64,000 nt of DNA from an uncultured Phascolarctobacterium sp. (GTDB lineage: Bacteria; Bacillota; Negativicutes; Acidaminococcales; Acidaminococcaceae): contig CAJKLD010000008.1 in assembly GCA_905200645.1 (NCBI GenBank), positions 1-64,000 of the forward strand. The letters are read 5' to 3'. Shown here in pieces: positions 17,779-26,715 of the stretch (its first letter is position 1; each line of letters starts with the position of its first letter). The notes under the pieces are model-generated. The model saw only the letters and a list, made by a program, of their open reading frames with translations. It had not been told where the DNA came from and searched no databases. The position numbers and the translations under genes are program-made.

Positions 17779-18762
17779 TTATTTAATTCTGCCCTGCCTA
17801 CGCAAATTTTTGATGCTTTCTTCCATGGTGAGCATGCCCACGCGCGTCCCAGTCTGTAAAAAAGAGCACAGCTGATAGCTTTTGCCTTCGCGAATTAAAT
17901 TGCGCACTGCATCCGTAGCCAACAGCAACTCAAAAGCCGCCACGCGACCACCACCTTCTAAACAGGGCAGCAAACGCTGACATGCTACGGCCTGTAAACA
18001 CTCTGCCAGCTGACTGTGCACCTGCTGCCTATTTTCTGCCTGCATATCCAAAATTCGGTTAATGCTGCTGACTACGTCGCTTGTGTGCAGAGTAGCTAAT
18101 ACAAGATGGCCCGTTTCTGCCGCCGCTAGAGCTATGCCCACAGTTTCACTGTCCCGCAGCTCGCCCACTAAAATTACGTCGGGATCTTCCCGCAGAGCGC
18201 TGCGTAGACCGCTGGCAAAGCTTTTGGTGTCGCCTCCTATCTCCCGCTGATGAATCAGCGCTTTTCCAACAGGATAAAGATATTCAATCGGATCTTCCAA
18301 GGTCACTACATGAACAGCACGCGTGCTGTTCATTTTTTGTATCAGCGCAGCCAAAGTAGTGCTTTTGCCGCTGCCTGTAGGCCCCGTAATCAATACCAGA
18401 CCACTGCTTAAATCGGTCAGCTCACATAACGCGCCAGGCAAGCCTAAATCGCTGCATTGAGGTATAACGCTGTGCAGCAAGCGAACAGCCAAAGCATATT
18501 GTCCCTGCTGCCGAAAAATATTGATGCGGTAGCGCTCCTTATTACAGCTCCAGGCGCAGTCTGCCTCGCCATATTTTTCTAAATGCTGTACAACAGCTAG
18601 CGGCAACAGGGAAATAAATGCTTGTATTTGCTGCGCGTCAATCATATCGCTGCTTAAAGCCTGCAAGTTTCCCTGCAAACGCATAATCGGCGCAGCGCCA
18701 ACAGTAAAATGCACATCGGAAGCACCTTGAGCACGCGCTTCCTGCAAAATTTTATTTATCAT
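17779..18762 (-). CDS. PilT-like type IV pilus retraction ATPase
   Basis: A 327-residue secretion ATPase of the PilT subfamily. Walker A GPTGSGKST is near residue 130, followed by the Asp box (TLEDPIEY), Walker B (DVILVGELRD) and His box (TGHLVLATLHT). The canonical PilT AIRNLIRE motif is present as AVRNLIREGK. Length is slightly short (usual about 345). It powers pilus retraction. Follows the PilB-like gene by three bases. Confidence 0.87.
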   Translation of the reverse strand: MINKILQEARAQGASDVHFTVGAAPIMRLQGNLQALSSDMIDAQQIQAFISLLPLAVVQHLEKYGEADCAWSCNKERYRINIFRQQGQYALAVRLLHSVIPQCSDLGLPGALCELTDLSSGLVLITGPTGSGKSTTLAALIQKMNSTRAVHVVTLEDPIEYLYPVGKALIHQREIGGDTKSFASGLRSALREDPDVILVGELRDSETVGIALAAAETGHLVLATLHTSDVVSSINRILDMQAENRQQVHSQLAECLQAVACQRLLPCLEGGGRVAAFELLLATDAVRNLIREGKSYQLCSFLQTGTRVGMLTMEESIKNLRRQGRIK

Positions 18763-18765
18763 TTG

Positions 18766-19935
18766 CTATTCCTCTTTCGTAATGCCTACACGCCATAATT
18801 CTTCTGCAGTAGTTTGTCCAGCTAATACTTTGCTTACTCCGTCAGCATAAAGACTGCGCCTGCCTAAACCGGCACCGTGACTTAAAAGCGCCGCTTTACC
18901 GGCGTTGGCGCTGATAAGCTCGCCCATATATTCGTCAATGGGCAAAAGCTCCTGCACTGCCAAACGACCGCGATAACCGCTGCCGCGGCAGTACTCGCAG
19001 CCTCGCCCACGCAAAAGCCGCCAGGTTTTACCGGCAGATAGGTTCAAATAAGCCTGCTCCTTAGCAGTAGGTTCATATTTTTCTGCACATTGAGGACAAA
19101 CTCTGCGCACTAAACGCTGTGCCAAAACTCCACGTAAAGCTGCCGCTAATAAATATGGTTCTACATCCATATCCAGCAAACGAGCAACTGCTCCTGCGGC
19201 GCTGTTAGTATGCAGCGTACTTAATACTAAATGTCCGGTCAGCGCTGCCTGTACTGCCATGGAAGCCGTTTCTTGATCGCGTATTTCTCCAACCATAATA
19301 ATATCGGGATCCTGTCGTACCAACGCCCGCAATCCCACAGCAAAACCCAAACCTGCCCTGCGGTTGACAGCGACTTGATTAACGCCATTAAGCTTATATT
19401 CAACCGGATCTTCTATAGTAACTAAATTCAGTCCTTCCTGTTGTAAAGCCTGTAAAGTAGCATACAAAGTTGTAGTTTTGCCGCTGCCAGTTGGCCCTGT
19501 AAGCAAAACTAAACCATTGCCATAAGTATACATCTTTTGATACAAGCTAAAATTTTCTGCGCTCATCCCCAAATCTTCCAAACGCCAAAGTCCTTGCTTT
19601 TGGTCAAGTAAACGAATTGCCAGCTTTTCTCCTTTTATCGTAGGCAAGGTGGACAAACGTAAATCAACTGTACGATTTTTATAAGCCAGCTGCCAACGTC
19701 CATCCTGCGGCACACGTTTTTCGGCAATATCCATACCGCTCTGCACCTTACACTGCGTAACTAAGGTACTATATGCGCTCCACGGCAGGCGGCAAAGCTC
19801 CTGCAATAAGCCGTCAATACGAAAACGAATCCGCACCTGATTATCTAAAGGCTCTATGTGTATATCGCTGGCGCCCAATTCTATCGCCTGCTCTAAAAGC
19901 TGCTGCGCCAATCTGCCGTTACTTGTCAATTCCAT
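18766..19935 (-). CDS. GspE/PilB-like assembly ATPase lacking the N-terminal domain
   Basis: A 389-residue type II secretion/type IV pilus extension ATPase. It has Walker A GPTGSGKTTT near residue 146, an Asp box (TIEDPVEYK), Walker B (DIIMVGEIRDQET), a His box, and a zinc-binding cysteine set (CPQC and CEYC) near 293-326. The usual 150-180-residue N-terminal T2SSE_N domain is missing, so coupling to the inner-membrane platform must differ. A GGGGTGAG site supports the start. Divergent from the secretin. Confidence 0.87.
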   Translation of the reverse strand: MELTSNGRLAQQLLEQAIELGASDIHIEPLDNQVRIRFRIDGLLQELCRLPWSAYSTLVTQCKVQSGMDIAEKRVPQDGRWQLAYKNRTVDLRLSTLPTIKGEKLAIRLLDQKQGLWRLEDLGMSAENFSLYQKMYTYGNGLVLLTGPTGSGKTTTLYATLQALQQEGLNLVTIEDPVEYKLNGVNQVAVNRRAGLGFAVGLRALVRQDPDIIMVGEIRDQETASMAVQAALTGHLVLSTLHTNSAAGAVARLLDMDVEPYLLAAALRGVLAQRLVRRVCPQCAEKYEPTAKEQAYLNLSAGKTWRLLRGRGCEYCRGSGYRGRLAVQELLPIDEYMGELISANAGKAALLSHGAGLGRRSLYADGVSKVLAGQTTAEELWRVGITKEE

Positions 19936-20052
19936 TTGCTCACCCCTTTTGCATCACTGATAAATTAAAATTGCTTGCTTAGCTTTTATTTTATCAGAAA
20001 ATTTTTCAAAAGCAAGTTATTTCTGTTTTTTCTGATTTTTCATTATTTTGTA

Positions 20053-20081
20053 TTGCATTTTGCTGTTAGCAGGTTTACAAT
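20053..20081 (+). promoter_or_regulatory. Sigma-70-type promoter for the secretin gene
   Basis: TTGCAT at 20053-20058 and TACAAT at 20076-20081 are spaced by 17 bases, 40 bases before the secretin start. Confidence 0.55.
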
Positions 20082-20122
20082 ATGATTGATGCATCAAGTA
20101 AATCATAAAGGAGTTCACAAAA

Positions 20123-21196
20123 ATGTTCAGGCAAATTTTCCGCTACCTCTTATTGGCTGTTCTTTTATGCTTTAGTAATAATTTACAGGCGCAGGAAGCA
20201 GCGCGTAATCCTTTTCAGCAGCCGCATCCCGTGCAGCAAACCGTAACTCAACCAAAAATTACCTACGCAATAACGCCAACTGCGCCCAGCCTGCGCATAC
20301 AGACCTATCAATTAAGCTACGCGCAAGCCGACGAGCTACAGGAAACGCTTACGCCGCTTTTTCAAGGTAAAATAACTATTGATAAAATTACTAACAGTAT
20401 CATTCTGCAAAGCACGGAGGAAGAACACGCTAAGCTCACTGCTATGCTGCCCAAGCTGGACGCAGCGACTAAACAAGTAACGTTAGAAGCAAAAATCATT
20501 GCCTTAAGTCAGGAATACAGCAAAAGCCTGGGCGTAAGCTGGAATTGGGATACTATCCCCCAGCGCAGCAATTATAATGACAACGAAAATAATTCCAATA
20601 GTGAAAATACAGAGAATAATTTCGGCGGCAGATTTAATTTTTGGCATGGCTATGCCTTTCGCTTTAACACTACGCTCAATGCGCTCATAAGCAGCGGCAA
20701 AGCCAAAATTTTGGCCAGGCCGCACATTATCACCATTCCCGGACGCGAGGCCAGCATTTTTATTGGCAACCACATTCCCGTACAAACAGAAAAGCACGAC
20801 AGCAGCGGCACCTACACGGCTACGGAATATCTTGACGCCGGTATTAAGCTGCAATATACGCCGCTAATCAGCAAGGACGGCAAAATGGTTACAGCTAAGG
20901 TACACACGGAGGTATCAACGCCGGTACTCATCAGCGAGCTGCGCAATTACCGCATCACCAGCCGCATGGCGGACACCAACGTGCGTATGTTCAGCGGCGA
21001 AACTTTAGTCATTGGCGGTCTTATCAACGAAGAAGAACAAAATACGCTGCAAAAAATCCCTTTTTTAGGCGACTTGCCACTTTTGGGAAATTTGTTTCGC
21101 AACCGCACGAAAAAAAGCAGCAAGGTTGAAGTAATCCTGCTGCTTACGCCCCACATTACGGAAGCGGGGACTTCACCGGCGATTCATGCACTATAA
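20123..21196 (+). CDS. Short secretin (PilQ/GspD-like outer-membrane channel)
   Basis: A 357-residue exported protein: signal peptide 1-23, one secretin N1-type domain at about residues 55-115, then the C-terminal secretin beta domain ending in the KVEVILLLTPHI motif. Full PilQ or GspD proteins are 500-700 residues, so this is a minimal form with a single N domain. An Asn/Ser-rich insert lies at about 150-170. Secretins form channels in an outer membrane, so this gene argues for a diderm cell. It is divergent from the two pilus ATPases. Confidence 0.85.
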   Translation: MFRQIFRYLLLAVLLCFSNNLQAQEAARNPFQQPHPVQQTVTQPKITYAITPTAPSLRIQTYQLSYAQADELQETLTPLFQGKITIDKITNSIILQSTEEEHAKLTAMLPKLDAATKQVTLEAKIIALSQEYSKSLGVSWNWDTIPQRSNYNDNENNSNSENTENNFGGRFNFWHGYAFRFNTTLNALISSGKAKILARPHIITIPGREASIFIGNHIPVQTEKHDSSGTYTATEYLDAGIKLQYTPLISKDGKMVTAKVHTEVSTPVLISELRNYRITSRMADTNVRMFSGETLVIGGLINEEEQNTLQKIPFLGDLPLLGNLFRNRTKKSSKVEVILLLTPHITEAGTSPAIHAL

Positions 21197-21227
21197 ACGC
21201 ACTGCACGCCACAATATTCAATTTTGC

Positions 21228-22334
21228 TTAATAAATTACAAGTAAATACACTGCTCCGCCCAACAAAAGCAAGCCGGCAAAATTATAGTACAAAAACATG
21301 CGCAGATAATTTCCTGCCTGATAAGGATGCTCTGCCACAAAAAGCTTGTAGGAAATTACGCTGGCCATGGATGCAATCAGTGTTCCTAAACCGCCGACGT
21401 TCACGCCTAAAAGCAGTGCGTCGGCTTTCTTAGTTAAGCCTGCCAACAACATGGCCGCAGGCACGTTGCTGATAAATTGACTTGCTGCCAAGCCCGCCAA
21501 ATACGTTCCTTGAGCCGTGCCTAAAAGATATTGCTGAATATAAACCGCTAAGCATGTACTGCTGATGTTGCCGATAAAAATAAAAAAGCCGATAAAAGTA
21601 ACCAGCAAGCTGTAATCAACCTGCACAAATAATTTGCGCCAGCGGATAAGAATGGCCACTACCGTAATAGCTAAGGCCAGGGTTTTATCCAGCCAATGCA
21701 GCACTGCGCCAATGTTCAACAGCAAAAGGAATAACAGCACCGCCGTCTCCAAAAGAGGCGGCTTTTTTGCGTTGGGCAGTGTTAATTGCAGCTTAGCGTC
21801 TGCACCACGCCATATTAAAACGCACAAAAATATTACGGACAACAGTCCCGGCAATGCCATAACAGAAAAAAATTTTGTCGCCGTATAACCGTAATGAGCA
21901 TAGAGAAAAAGATTCTGCGGATTTCCCGGCGGCATCACCATGGAGCCTAAATTAGCCGCCAAGGTCTGCAAAATTATCACCCGCGCCACATCTCTTTGCA
22001 GCTGCTTGCCAATAATTAAGGCTAAGGGCACAAAGGTAATGAGCGCAACGTCATTGGTTACAAACATAGATGATATGTAAGTAACACTCACCAAAGCCAG
22101 TACTACTCCCCGCCAACTGGTACAGCAATGCAAAAGCTCCAACGCCAGCCAATCGAGAAAGCGCACATTTTTTAAGCCGGCGACAACCAGCATCAGGCTA
22201 AACAGTACGCTCAACACGGCAAAATCTATATAATCCACCCTAGGCGTCTGCCACAGGCTGGAAATTGCAGCCAAAATAACAGCAGCGCACAGCACTGTTT
22301 CTCGTTTACAAAATTTTTTTAGTTTTAAAAGCAC
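21228..22334 (-). CDS. SLC13/ArsB-like anion permease
   Basis: A 368-residue polytopic protein of the ion-transporter superfamily, with about ten membrane segments and two matching SNVPA/TNDVA and PPGNPQN-type re-entrant motifs. Family members move citrate, dicarboxylates, arsenite or Na+/H+; the sequence does not decide which. A GTG start is preceded by a GAAGG site and lies inside the end of comF (10-base overlap). Third gene of recD2-comF-permease. Confidence 0.72.
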   Translation of the reverse strand: MLLKLKKFCKRETVLCAAVILAAISSLWQTPRVDYIDFAVLSVLFSLMLVVAGLKNVRFLDWLALELLHCCTSWRGVVLALVSVTYISSMFVTNDVALITFVPLALIIGKQLQRDVARVIILQTLAANLGSMVMPPGNPQNLFLYAHYGYTATKFFSVMALPGLLSVIFLCVLIWRGADAKLQLTLPNAKKPPLLETAVLLFLLLLNIGAVLHWLDKTLALAITVVAILIRWRKLFVQVDYSLLVTFIGFFIFIGNISSTCLAVYIQQYLLGTAQGTYLAGLAASQFISNVPAAMLLAGLTKKADALLLGVNVGGLGTLIASMASVISYKLFVAEHPYQAGNYLRMFLYYNFAGLLLLGGAVYLLVIY

Positions 22335-23074
22335 TTATCCTTCACTTCCCAATTATCGCTGGAGGCAGTAAATGCCAATCCATGCACTTCTTTCGCTCCA
22401 TTTTCCAGCAGTATCTTCGCCGCTTCGGCCATGGTGCTGCCTGTAGTATAAATATCGTCACACAAAAGCACTCTTTTCCCTTGCACCTTGGCTTGAGGAT
22501 ACAAGGCAAAGCAGGCGGTCAGCTCGCTGCGCCGTTCCATAGGCTGCAGTTCAAAAAGCGGCGCCGTATGCCGCACGCGCAATAATATATTGTCACTATA
22601 TTCTCCGCCCCGTTGGTCTAAAAGCGGAGCAAAAATTTCCTCAGGCACGTCAAAGCCACGCTGCTGCCTGCGTTCCGAGCTGGCAGGTATGCAAGTAATA
22701 ATATCGTACTGACTAAGCCAGCGCAGTTTAGCGCTTGGCAAAACGCTTTCCGCCTGCTCTCTTAACAAGGGCAGCAAAGAGCTGTCCCCCATAAATTTTA
22801 TTTGATGCAGCGCATCTTTCAAAACGCCGTCATATTTATACAGTAGCATAACACTGCTCAAAACATCCTGCGGCATAGGCTCCGCCTGCCCGGCTAAATA
22901 TTCTTCCCGCGGCATAAAGCGTTCAAATATTTGCAGCAAAAAGCTTTTGCGGCAAATATCGCATAAATACGCCGTATCTATCACTTCACCGCAGACGGCA
23001 CATCGACGCGGAAAAATTAACTCTTTGACCACTTGAGTGTAATAAGCAATCTCCCGCAAATAATTTTTCAGCAT
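22325..23074 (-). CDS. comF: ComF family phosphoribosyltransferase-like protein
   Basis: A 249-residue ComF. An N-terminal four-cysteine zinc motif (CAVC...CDIC) lies at about residues 25-42, and a C-terminal phosphoribosyltransferase fold has the VLLCDDIYTTGSTM PRPP loop near 200-215. ComF proteins act in uptake of single-stranded DNA in competent cells, and here the neighbour is a RecD2 helicase. ATG 23074 overlaps the recD2 stop (TGATG) and has a strong AGGAGG site. Confidence 0.88.
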   Translation of the reverse strand: MLKNYLREIAYYTQVVKELIFPRRCAVCGEVIDTAYLCDICRKSFLLQIFERFMPREEYLAGQAEPMPQDVLSSVMLLYKYDGVLKDALHQIKFMGDSSLLPLLREQAESVLPSAKLRWLSQYDIITCIPASSERRQQRGFDVPEEIFAPLLDQRGGEYSDNILLRVRHTAPLFELQPMERRSELTACFALYPQAKVQGKRVLLCDDIYTTGSTMAEAAKILLENGAKEVHGLAFTASSDNWEVKDKCF

Positions 23075-25239
23075 CAAAAGACCTCCTGATTTTCCTGCAA
23101 TCTTTCTGCCAATAAGCTATGACGACGTCTAGTGCGGTCATTTTCTACAGCCGTAAAAACTGCCCGCTTACTGCCTACCACTAAAACCTTTTGTTTGGCG
23201 CGAGTTACCGCGGTATAAAGCAGATTGCGCTGCAGCATAATATAATGACTTGGCACCATCAGCAAAATTACATAAGGATATTCGCTGCCTTGAGATTTAT
23301 GCACACTCATCGCATAGGCCAGCTGCAATTCATCACATTCGCTTTCGCTATAAGAAACAAAATCTCCCTCGGTTCGTTCAGGATAAGCTACCGTGACAGT
23401 TTTGCCCTCAATTTTATAGATGCGGCCAATGTCACCGTTAAAAACATCCTTTTCATAATTGTTGCGGATTTGCATGACCTTATCGCCCTCACGCAGTACG
23501 CTGCCGGCAATATTCATTTCAGACTTTTTCGCACCGGGAGGATTGATATACTGCTGCAAAATTTTATTCAAATTCTGTACGCCGCAGGCGCCCTTGTGCA
23601 TAGGCGACAAAACCTGCACCTTGCGCCAATCGCCGTCCATAGTCATTTCCGCGTAGGTGCGCGCCACAAATTCCGCCGCAGTTTGCTCGTCGGCAAATTC
23701 CTGCAACGCAAATTCGCTGTCGCAGCCCGTGATAAATTTCGGCATCTGCCCGTGATTTATTTTATGCGCGTTAAGCACAATGGGACTTACCTCCGCCTGA
23801 CGAAAAACATTTTCCAAACGCACCACGGGCATTTTATCGGAACGAATCATATCCTTGAGCACCGAGCCTGCGCCTACAGACGGCAGTTGGTCAACGTCGC
23901 CGACAAAAATTAGACGGCAGCCGCCGGGAACAGCTTTTAATAAATGATACGTTAAATTTATATCCAGCATGGAAGCTTCGTCGATAATAATAGCCTCCGC
24001 ATCCAGCGGCTCCTCGTCATTTTTACCAAAGCATAAGCCGTCGCCGGTCGGCTGATATTCCAATAAACGATGCACAGTCAACGCCGGATGACCTGCCGAA
24101 TCTGCCAGTCTGCGCGCTGCGCGACCGGTGGGCGCTGCCAAAAGAATTCGGCAGCCTGCTTTTTCCAACACATTCAAAATACCCTTGACTACGGTAGTTT
24201 TACCGGTACCGGGGCCGCCCGTCAAAACGAAAACTCCGTGCTCCAAACTGGAATAAATAGCCTGCCTTTGCGCTTCCGCCAGCTTAATGCCAGCCTCGCG
24301 CTCCCATGCGGCAATAACTGCATCCGCATTCACGCGCGTAATAGGTTTGGCTTGGTCGCGTAAATATAGTAATCTTCTAGCCGTCTGCACTTCGGCGCGG
24401 TAAAGATATTCCGGATAAATAAAGCGCACGCCGCCCACATCCTCCAAACGCAGACGGTCATTTTCTAAAAGCTCGTTAAAAATCTGCTGCACAACTTCGC
24501 GGTCAACAACTAAAACACGAGCCGTTTCTCTTACCAACAATTCTTCGGGCACGCAGGTATGCCCTGCTCCGGCAGCCGAAGTCAAAGCGTAGCTGATGCC
24601 CGCAATTAAACGTTCCTCGCAGTCATGCTCTAATCCCATAGCCATAGCAATTCTATCCGCAGTTTTAAAACCAATACCCTCAATATCGTTAACTAAGCTA
24701 TAAGGATTTTCTTTTAAACGAGTTATCGCCGTATTGCCGTAAGCAGCCTGCAATTTTGCTGCATAACCGCTGCTGACGCCATTAGCTTCTAAAAAAAGCA
24801 TCAACTCCCTTAACCCGGACAAAGCTTGATAAGCTTCAGCAACGGCCGCCGCTTTTTTGGCGCTGATACCTTTAACCTTAGCCAGTCTTTCGGGATATTG
24901 CTCCAAAACCATTAACGTATCCGCGCCAAACATTTCCACAATGCGCGCCGCCATCACCGCGCCAATGCCAGGCAAAGCTCCCGAAGCCAAAAAACGCTCC
25001 ATTCCCGCCGCAGAGGTTGGCTTGACCACTTGCAAAAAAGTAGCGTTAAACTGCCGACCAAAACGAGCATGCTCCACCCAGTCGCCTTCCGCGCTAATTT
25101 GCTCGCCCATATAGGGAGCAGTCCCGTGATAAACCACCGTAAATTTTCCCAAGCTTTTATTTTCTACGCGCAGTACGCTGTACATACCGTCGTCACTTTG
25201 AAAAACAATATCAGCTACAATGCCTTCCAGCCTTTCCAT
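23074..25239 (-). CDS. recD2: RecD2-type SF1 DNA helicase
   Basis: A 721-residue RecD2/TraA-family 5'-3' helicase that acts without RecBC. An N-terminal OB-like domain and a helix-hairpin-helix region (about residues 85-200) precede Walker A GGPGTGKTT near 345, IIDEASMLD near 425, and a C-terminal UvrD-like motif (AYAMSVHKSQGSEYP). The start at 25239 has a GGTGAGG site; the start at 25269 has none. First gene of an operon with comF. Confidence 0.9.
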   Translation of the reverse strand: MERLEGIVADIVFQSDDGMYSVLRVENKSLGKFTVVYHGTAPYMGEQISAEGDWVEHARFGRQFNATFLQVVKPTSAAGMERFLASGALPGIGAVMAARIVEMFGADTLMVLEQYPERLAKVKGISAKKAAAVAEAYQALSGLRELMLFLEANGVSSGYAAKLQAAYGNTAITRLKENPYSLVNDIEGIGFKTADRIAMAMGLEHDCEERLIAGISYALTSAAGAGHTCVPEELLVRETARVLVVDREVVQQIFNELLENDRLRLEDVGGVRFIYPEYLYRAEVQTARRLLYLRDQAKPITRVNADAVIAAWEREAGIKLAEAQRQAIYSSLEHGVFVLTGGPGTGKTTVVKGILNVLEKAGCRILLAAPTGRAARRLADSAGHPALTVHRLLEYQPTGDGLCFGKNDEEPLDAEAIIIDEASMLDINLTYHLLKAVPGGCRLIFVGDVDQLPSVGAGSVLKDMIRSDKMPVVRLENVFRQAEVSPIVLNAHKINHGQMPKFITGCDSEFALQEFADEQTAAEFVARTYAEMTMDGDWRKVQVLSPMHKGACGVQNLNKILQQYINPPGAKKSEMNIAGSVLREGDKVMQIRNNYEKDVFNGDIGRIYKIEGKTVTVAYPERTEGDFVSYSESECDELQLAYAMSVHKSQGSEYPYVILLMVPSHYIMLQRNLLYTAVTRAKQKVLVVGSKRAVFTAVENDRTRRRHSLLAERLQENQEVF

Positions 25240-25336
25240 AGCCTCACCACCAAATATTTTTATCTCCATACGAAAATCTGTTTCATAATTACGTTTATAT
25301 TATAACATGAAAAGCCTTGCGACGGGAGTATTTCCC

Positions 25337-25365
25337 TTTACAAGAGTTAGTATTTTCGCTATAAT
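25337..25365 (+). promoter_or_regulatory. Sigma-70-type promoter for the AdoMetDC-like gene
   Basis: TTTACA at 25337-25342 and TATAAT at 25360-25365, 17-base spacer. The 5' leader of about 75 bases contains a CTTACTG/CAGTAAG inverted repeat (about 25386-25414) with an A-rich loop. Confidence 0.6.
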
Positions 25366-25447
25366 AAAATATATAACTAAATTTTCTTACTGGATTACTA
25401 AAAAAAAACAGTAAGCTTTGTAATTATTTTATTTTAGGGGTGCAATT

Positions 25448-25930
25448 GTGAAACAAAAAAATTTTATTGGTAAATTGATTGCCATTGATATGTATAACTG
25501 CGGCACAGAAGAAATAGCCAATCCCGCTACGGCCGAGGAGCTGCTGCGCCAAGGCTGTGAAGAATTTTCTATGAATTGTCAGCAAATTGTCTGCTGTCAG
25601 GATGACGGACAGAATGAATATTCTCTTTTTGCCATCTGCAAGCAGGGACATGTAACATTGCATGTTTATCCCAAAATGGGCTTTATGACGGCGGACATTT
25701 TCAGCTGCTTTAAAGAAGCAGAACCGGCAGCCTTCGCCAGCTATCTGCGTTTAGCCTTTGACGCTGACAAATCAAAAATTACTCTTTTGGACCGCGGGGA
25801 TTTTGGCTGTCAAAACGATATGAAGCCTACTCGTCGTTCCAAAATTAAATTTATCCGCCGCACGAAAAACGTAACGCAGAACGTCAGCGATAGACTAAAA
25901 AAAATAATGATGAAGCCTCGTTCTCTGTAA
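25448..25930 (+). CDS. S-adenosylmethionine decarboxylase homologue without pyruvoyl serine
   Basis: A 160-residue protein with the AdoMetDC (SpeH) core fold. Compared with T. maritima AdoMetDC (Ser63, His68, Cys83, recalled), a constant four-residue offset places Gly67 at the self-cleaving serine and Gln66 at the preceding Glu, while His72 and Cys87 match the other two active-site residues. Without the serine no pyruvoyl group can form, so the protein should not decarboxylate AdoMet. A 40-residue Arg/Lys-rich C-terminal tail, absent from SpeH, could bind nucleic acid or a partner. The GTG start has an AGGGGTG site. Single-gene unit with its own promoter and terminator. Confidence 0.82.
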   Translation: MKQKNFIGKLIAIDMYNCGTEEIANPATAEELLRQGCEEFSMNCQQIVCCQDDGQNEYSLFAICKQGHVTLHVYPKMGFMTADIFSCFKEAEPAAFASYLRLAFDADKSKITLLDRGDFGCQNDMKPTRRSKIKFIRRTKNVTQNVSDRLKKIMMKPRSL

Positions 25931-25944
25931 CTAACGTATAACGC

Positions 25945-25973
25945 AAGCTGCCAGAATCTTGGCAGCTTTTTTT
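25945..25973 (+). terminator. Rho-independent terminator
   Basis: Perfect 9-bp stem AAGCTGCCA/TGGCAGCTT with a 6-base loop, running into seven T, 15 bases after the AdoMetDC-like stop. Confidence 0.9.
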
Positions 25974-26000
25974 CTATAAACATTCGAGGAGGATTTTGAC

Positions 26001-26696
26001 ATGAAATATCTTATGTGGGATGTAGACGGCACGCTGGTACTCACGGGCGGCGCCGGCAAAGAAGCCATGGTTAAAGTAATCAAGGATTATTATTTTCTTG
26101 ACGCTTTCGATTTTACCCAAAGCCTGGCAGGACGCACCGATTCTGACATTATCAAATCAACGGTCACACGGCTGCGCGGACGCTGCAGTAGCGCGGAAGC
26201 CGCCGGACTTTTAATTCGCTATCACATAGAGCTGCCCAAGCAGCTGCCGCTGCATCAAGGCAGAATTATGAAAAACGTAGAAAAAACCTTAGCTTACTTC
26301 AACCAACCTAATAGCAAATATCTTAACTGCCTGCTCACCGGCAATACCCGCAGCGGCGCCCAGGCCAAGCTGGCTTATTACGGACTGGATAAATATTTTT
26401 CCTTTGATCACAGCGTTTTCGGCGAGGTCAGCGAAAAACGTGAGGAGCTGGCGCGCATTGCTTTTTCCCGTTTTTATTTAATGCACGAGCAAAATTTTTC
26501 GCCAGAAAAAATGGTTTTCATTGGCGATACGCTTAACGACGCCAACTGCGCCAAAGCAATCAACGCCCGATGTCTGATTGTTTTGGACGGCTCCAACTGC
26601 AAGCGCGAAGATTTCGCAGACTCACAGCCTTGGAAAATAATCGACGCGCTGCCCGACGACCCACGAGATTTGGAAAAGCTTTTGGAAGAAGCTTAA
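26001..26696 (+). CDS. HAD-superfamily hydrolase, phosphoglycolate phosphatase-like
   Basis: A 231-residue haloacid dehalogenase-type hydrolase. Motif I DVDGT (nucleophile Asp7, acid/base Asp9), motif II LLTGN, a downstream lysine and motif III GDTLNDANCA are all present. Closest in look to phosphoglycolate phosphatases, but the substrate cannot be read from sequence. A GGAGG site precedes the ATG. The pentapeptide gene follows after 19 bases, perhaps on the same transcript. Confidence 0.82.
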   Translation: MKYLMWDVDGTLVLTGGAGKEAMVKVIKDYYFLDAFDFTQSLAGRTDSDIIKSTVTRLRGRCSSAEAAGLLIRYHIELPKQLPLHQGRIMKNVEKTLAYFNQPNSKYLNCLLTGNTRSGAQAKLAYYGLDKYFSFDHSVFGEVSEKREELARIAFSRFYLMHEQNFSPEKMVFIGDTLNDANCAKAINARCLIVLDGSNCKREDFADSQPWKIIDALPDDPRDLEKLLEEA

Positions 26697-26715
26697 ATAT
26701 GAAAGCAGGTACCAC

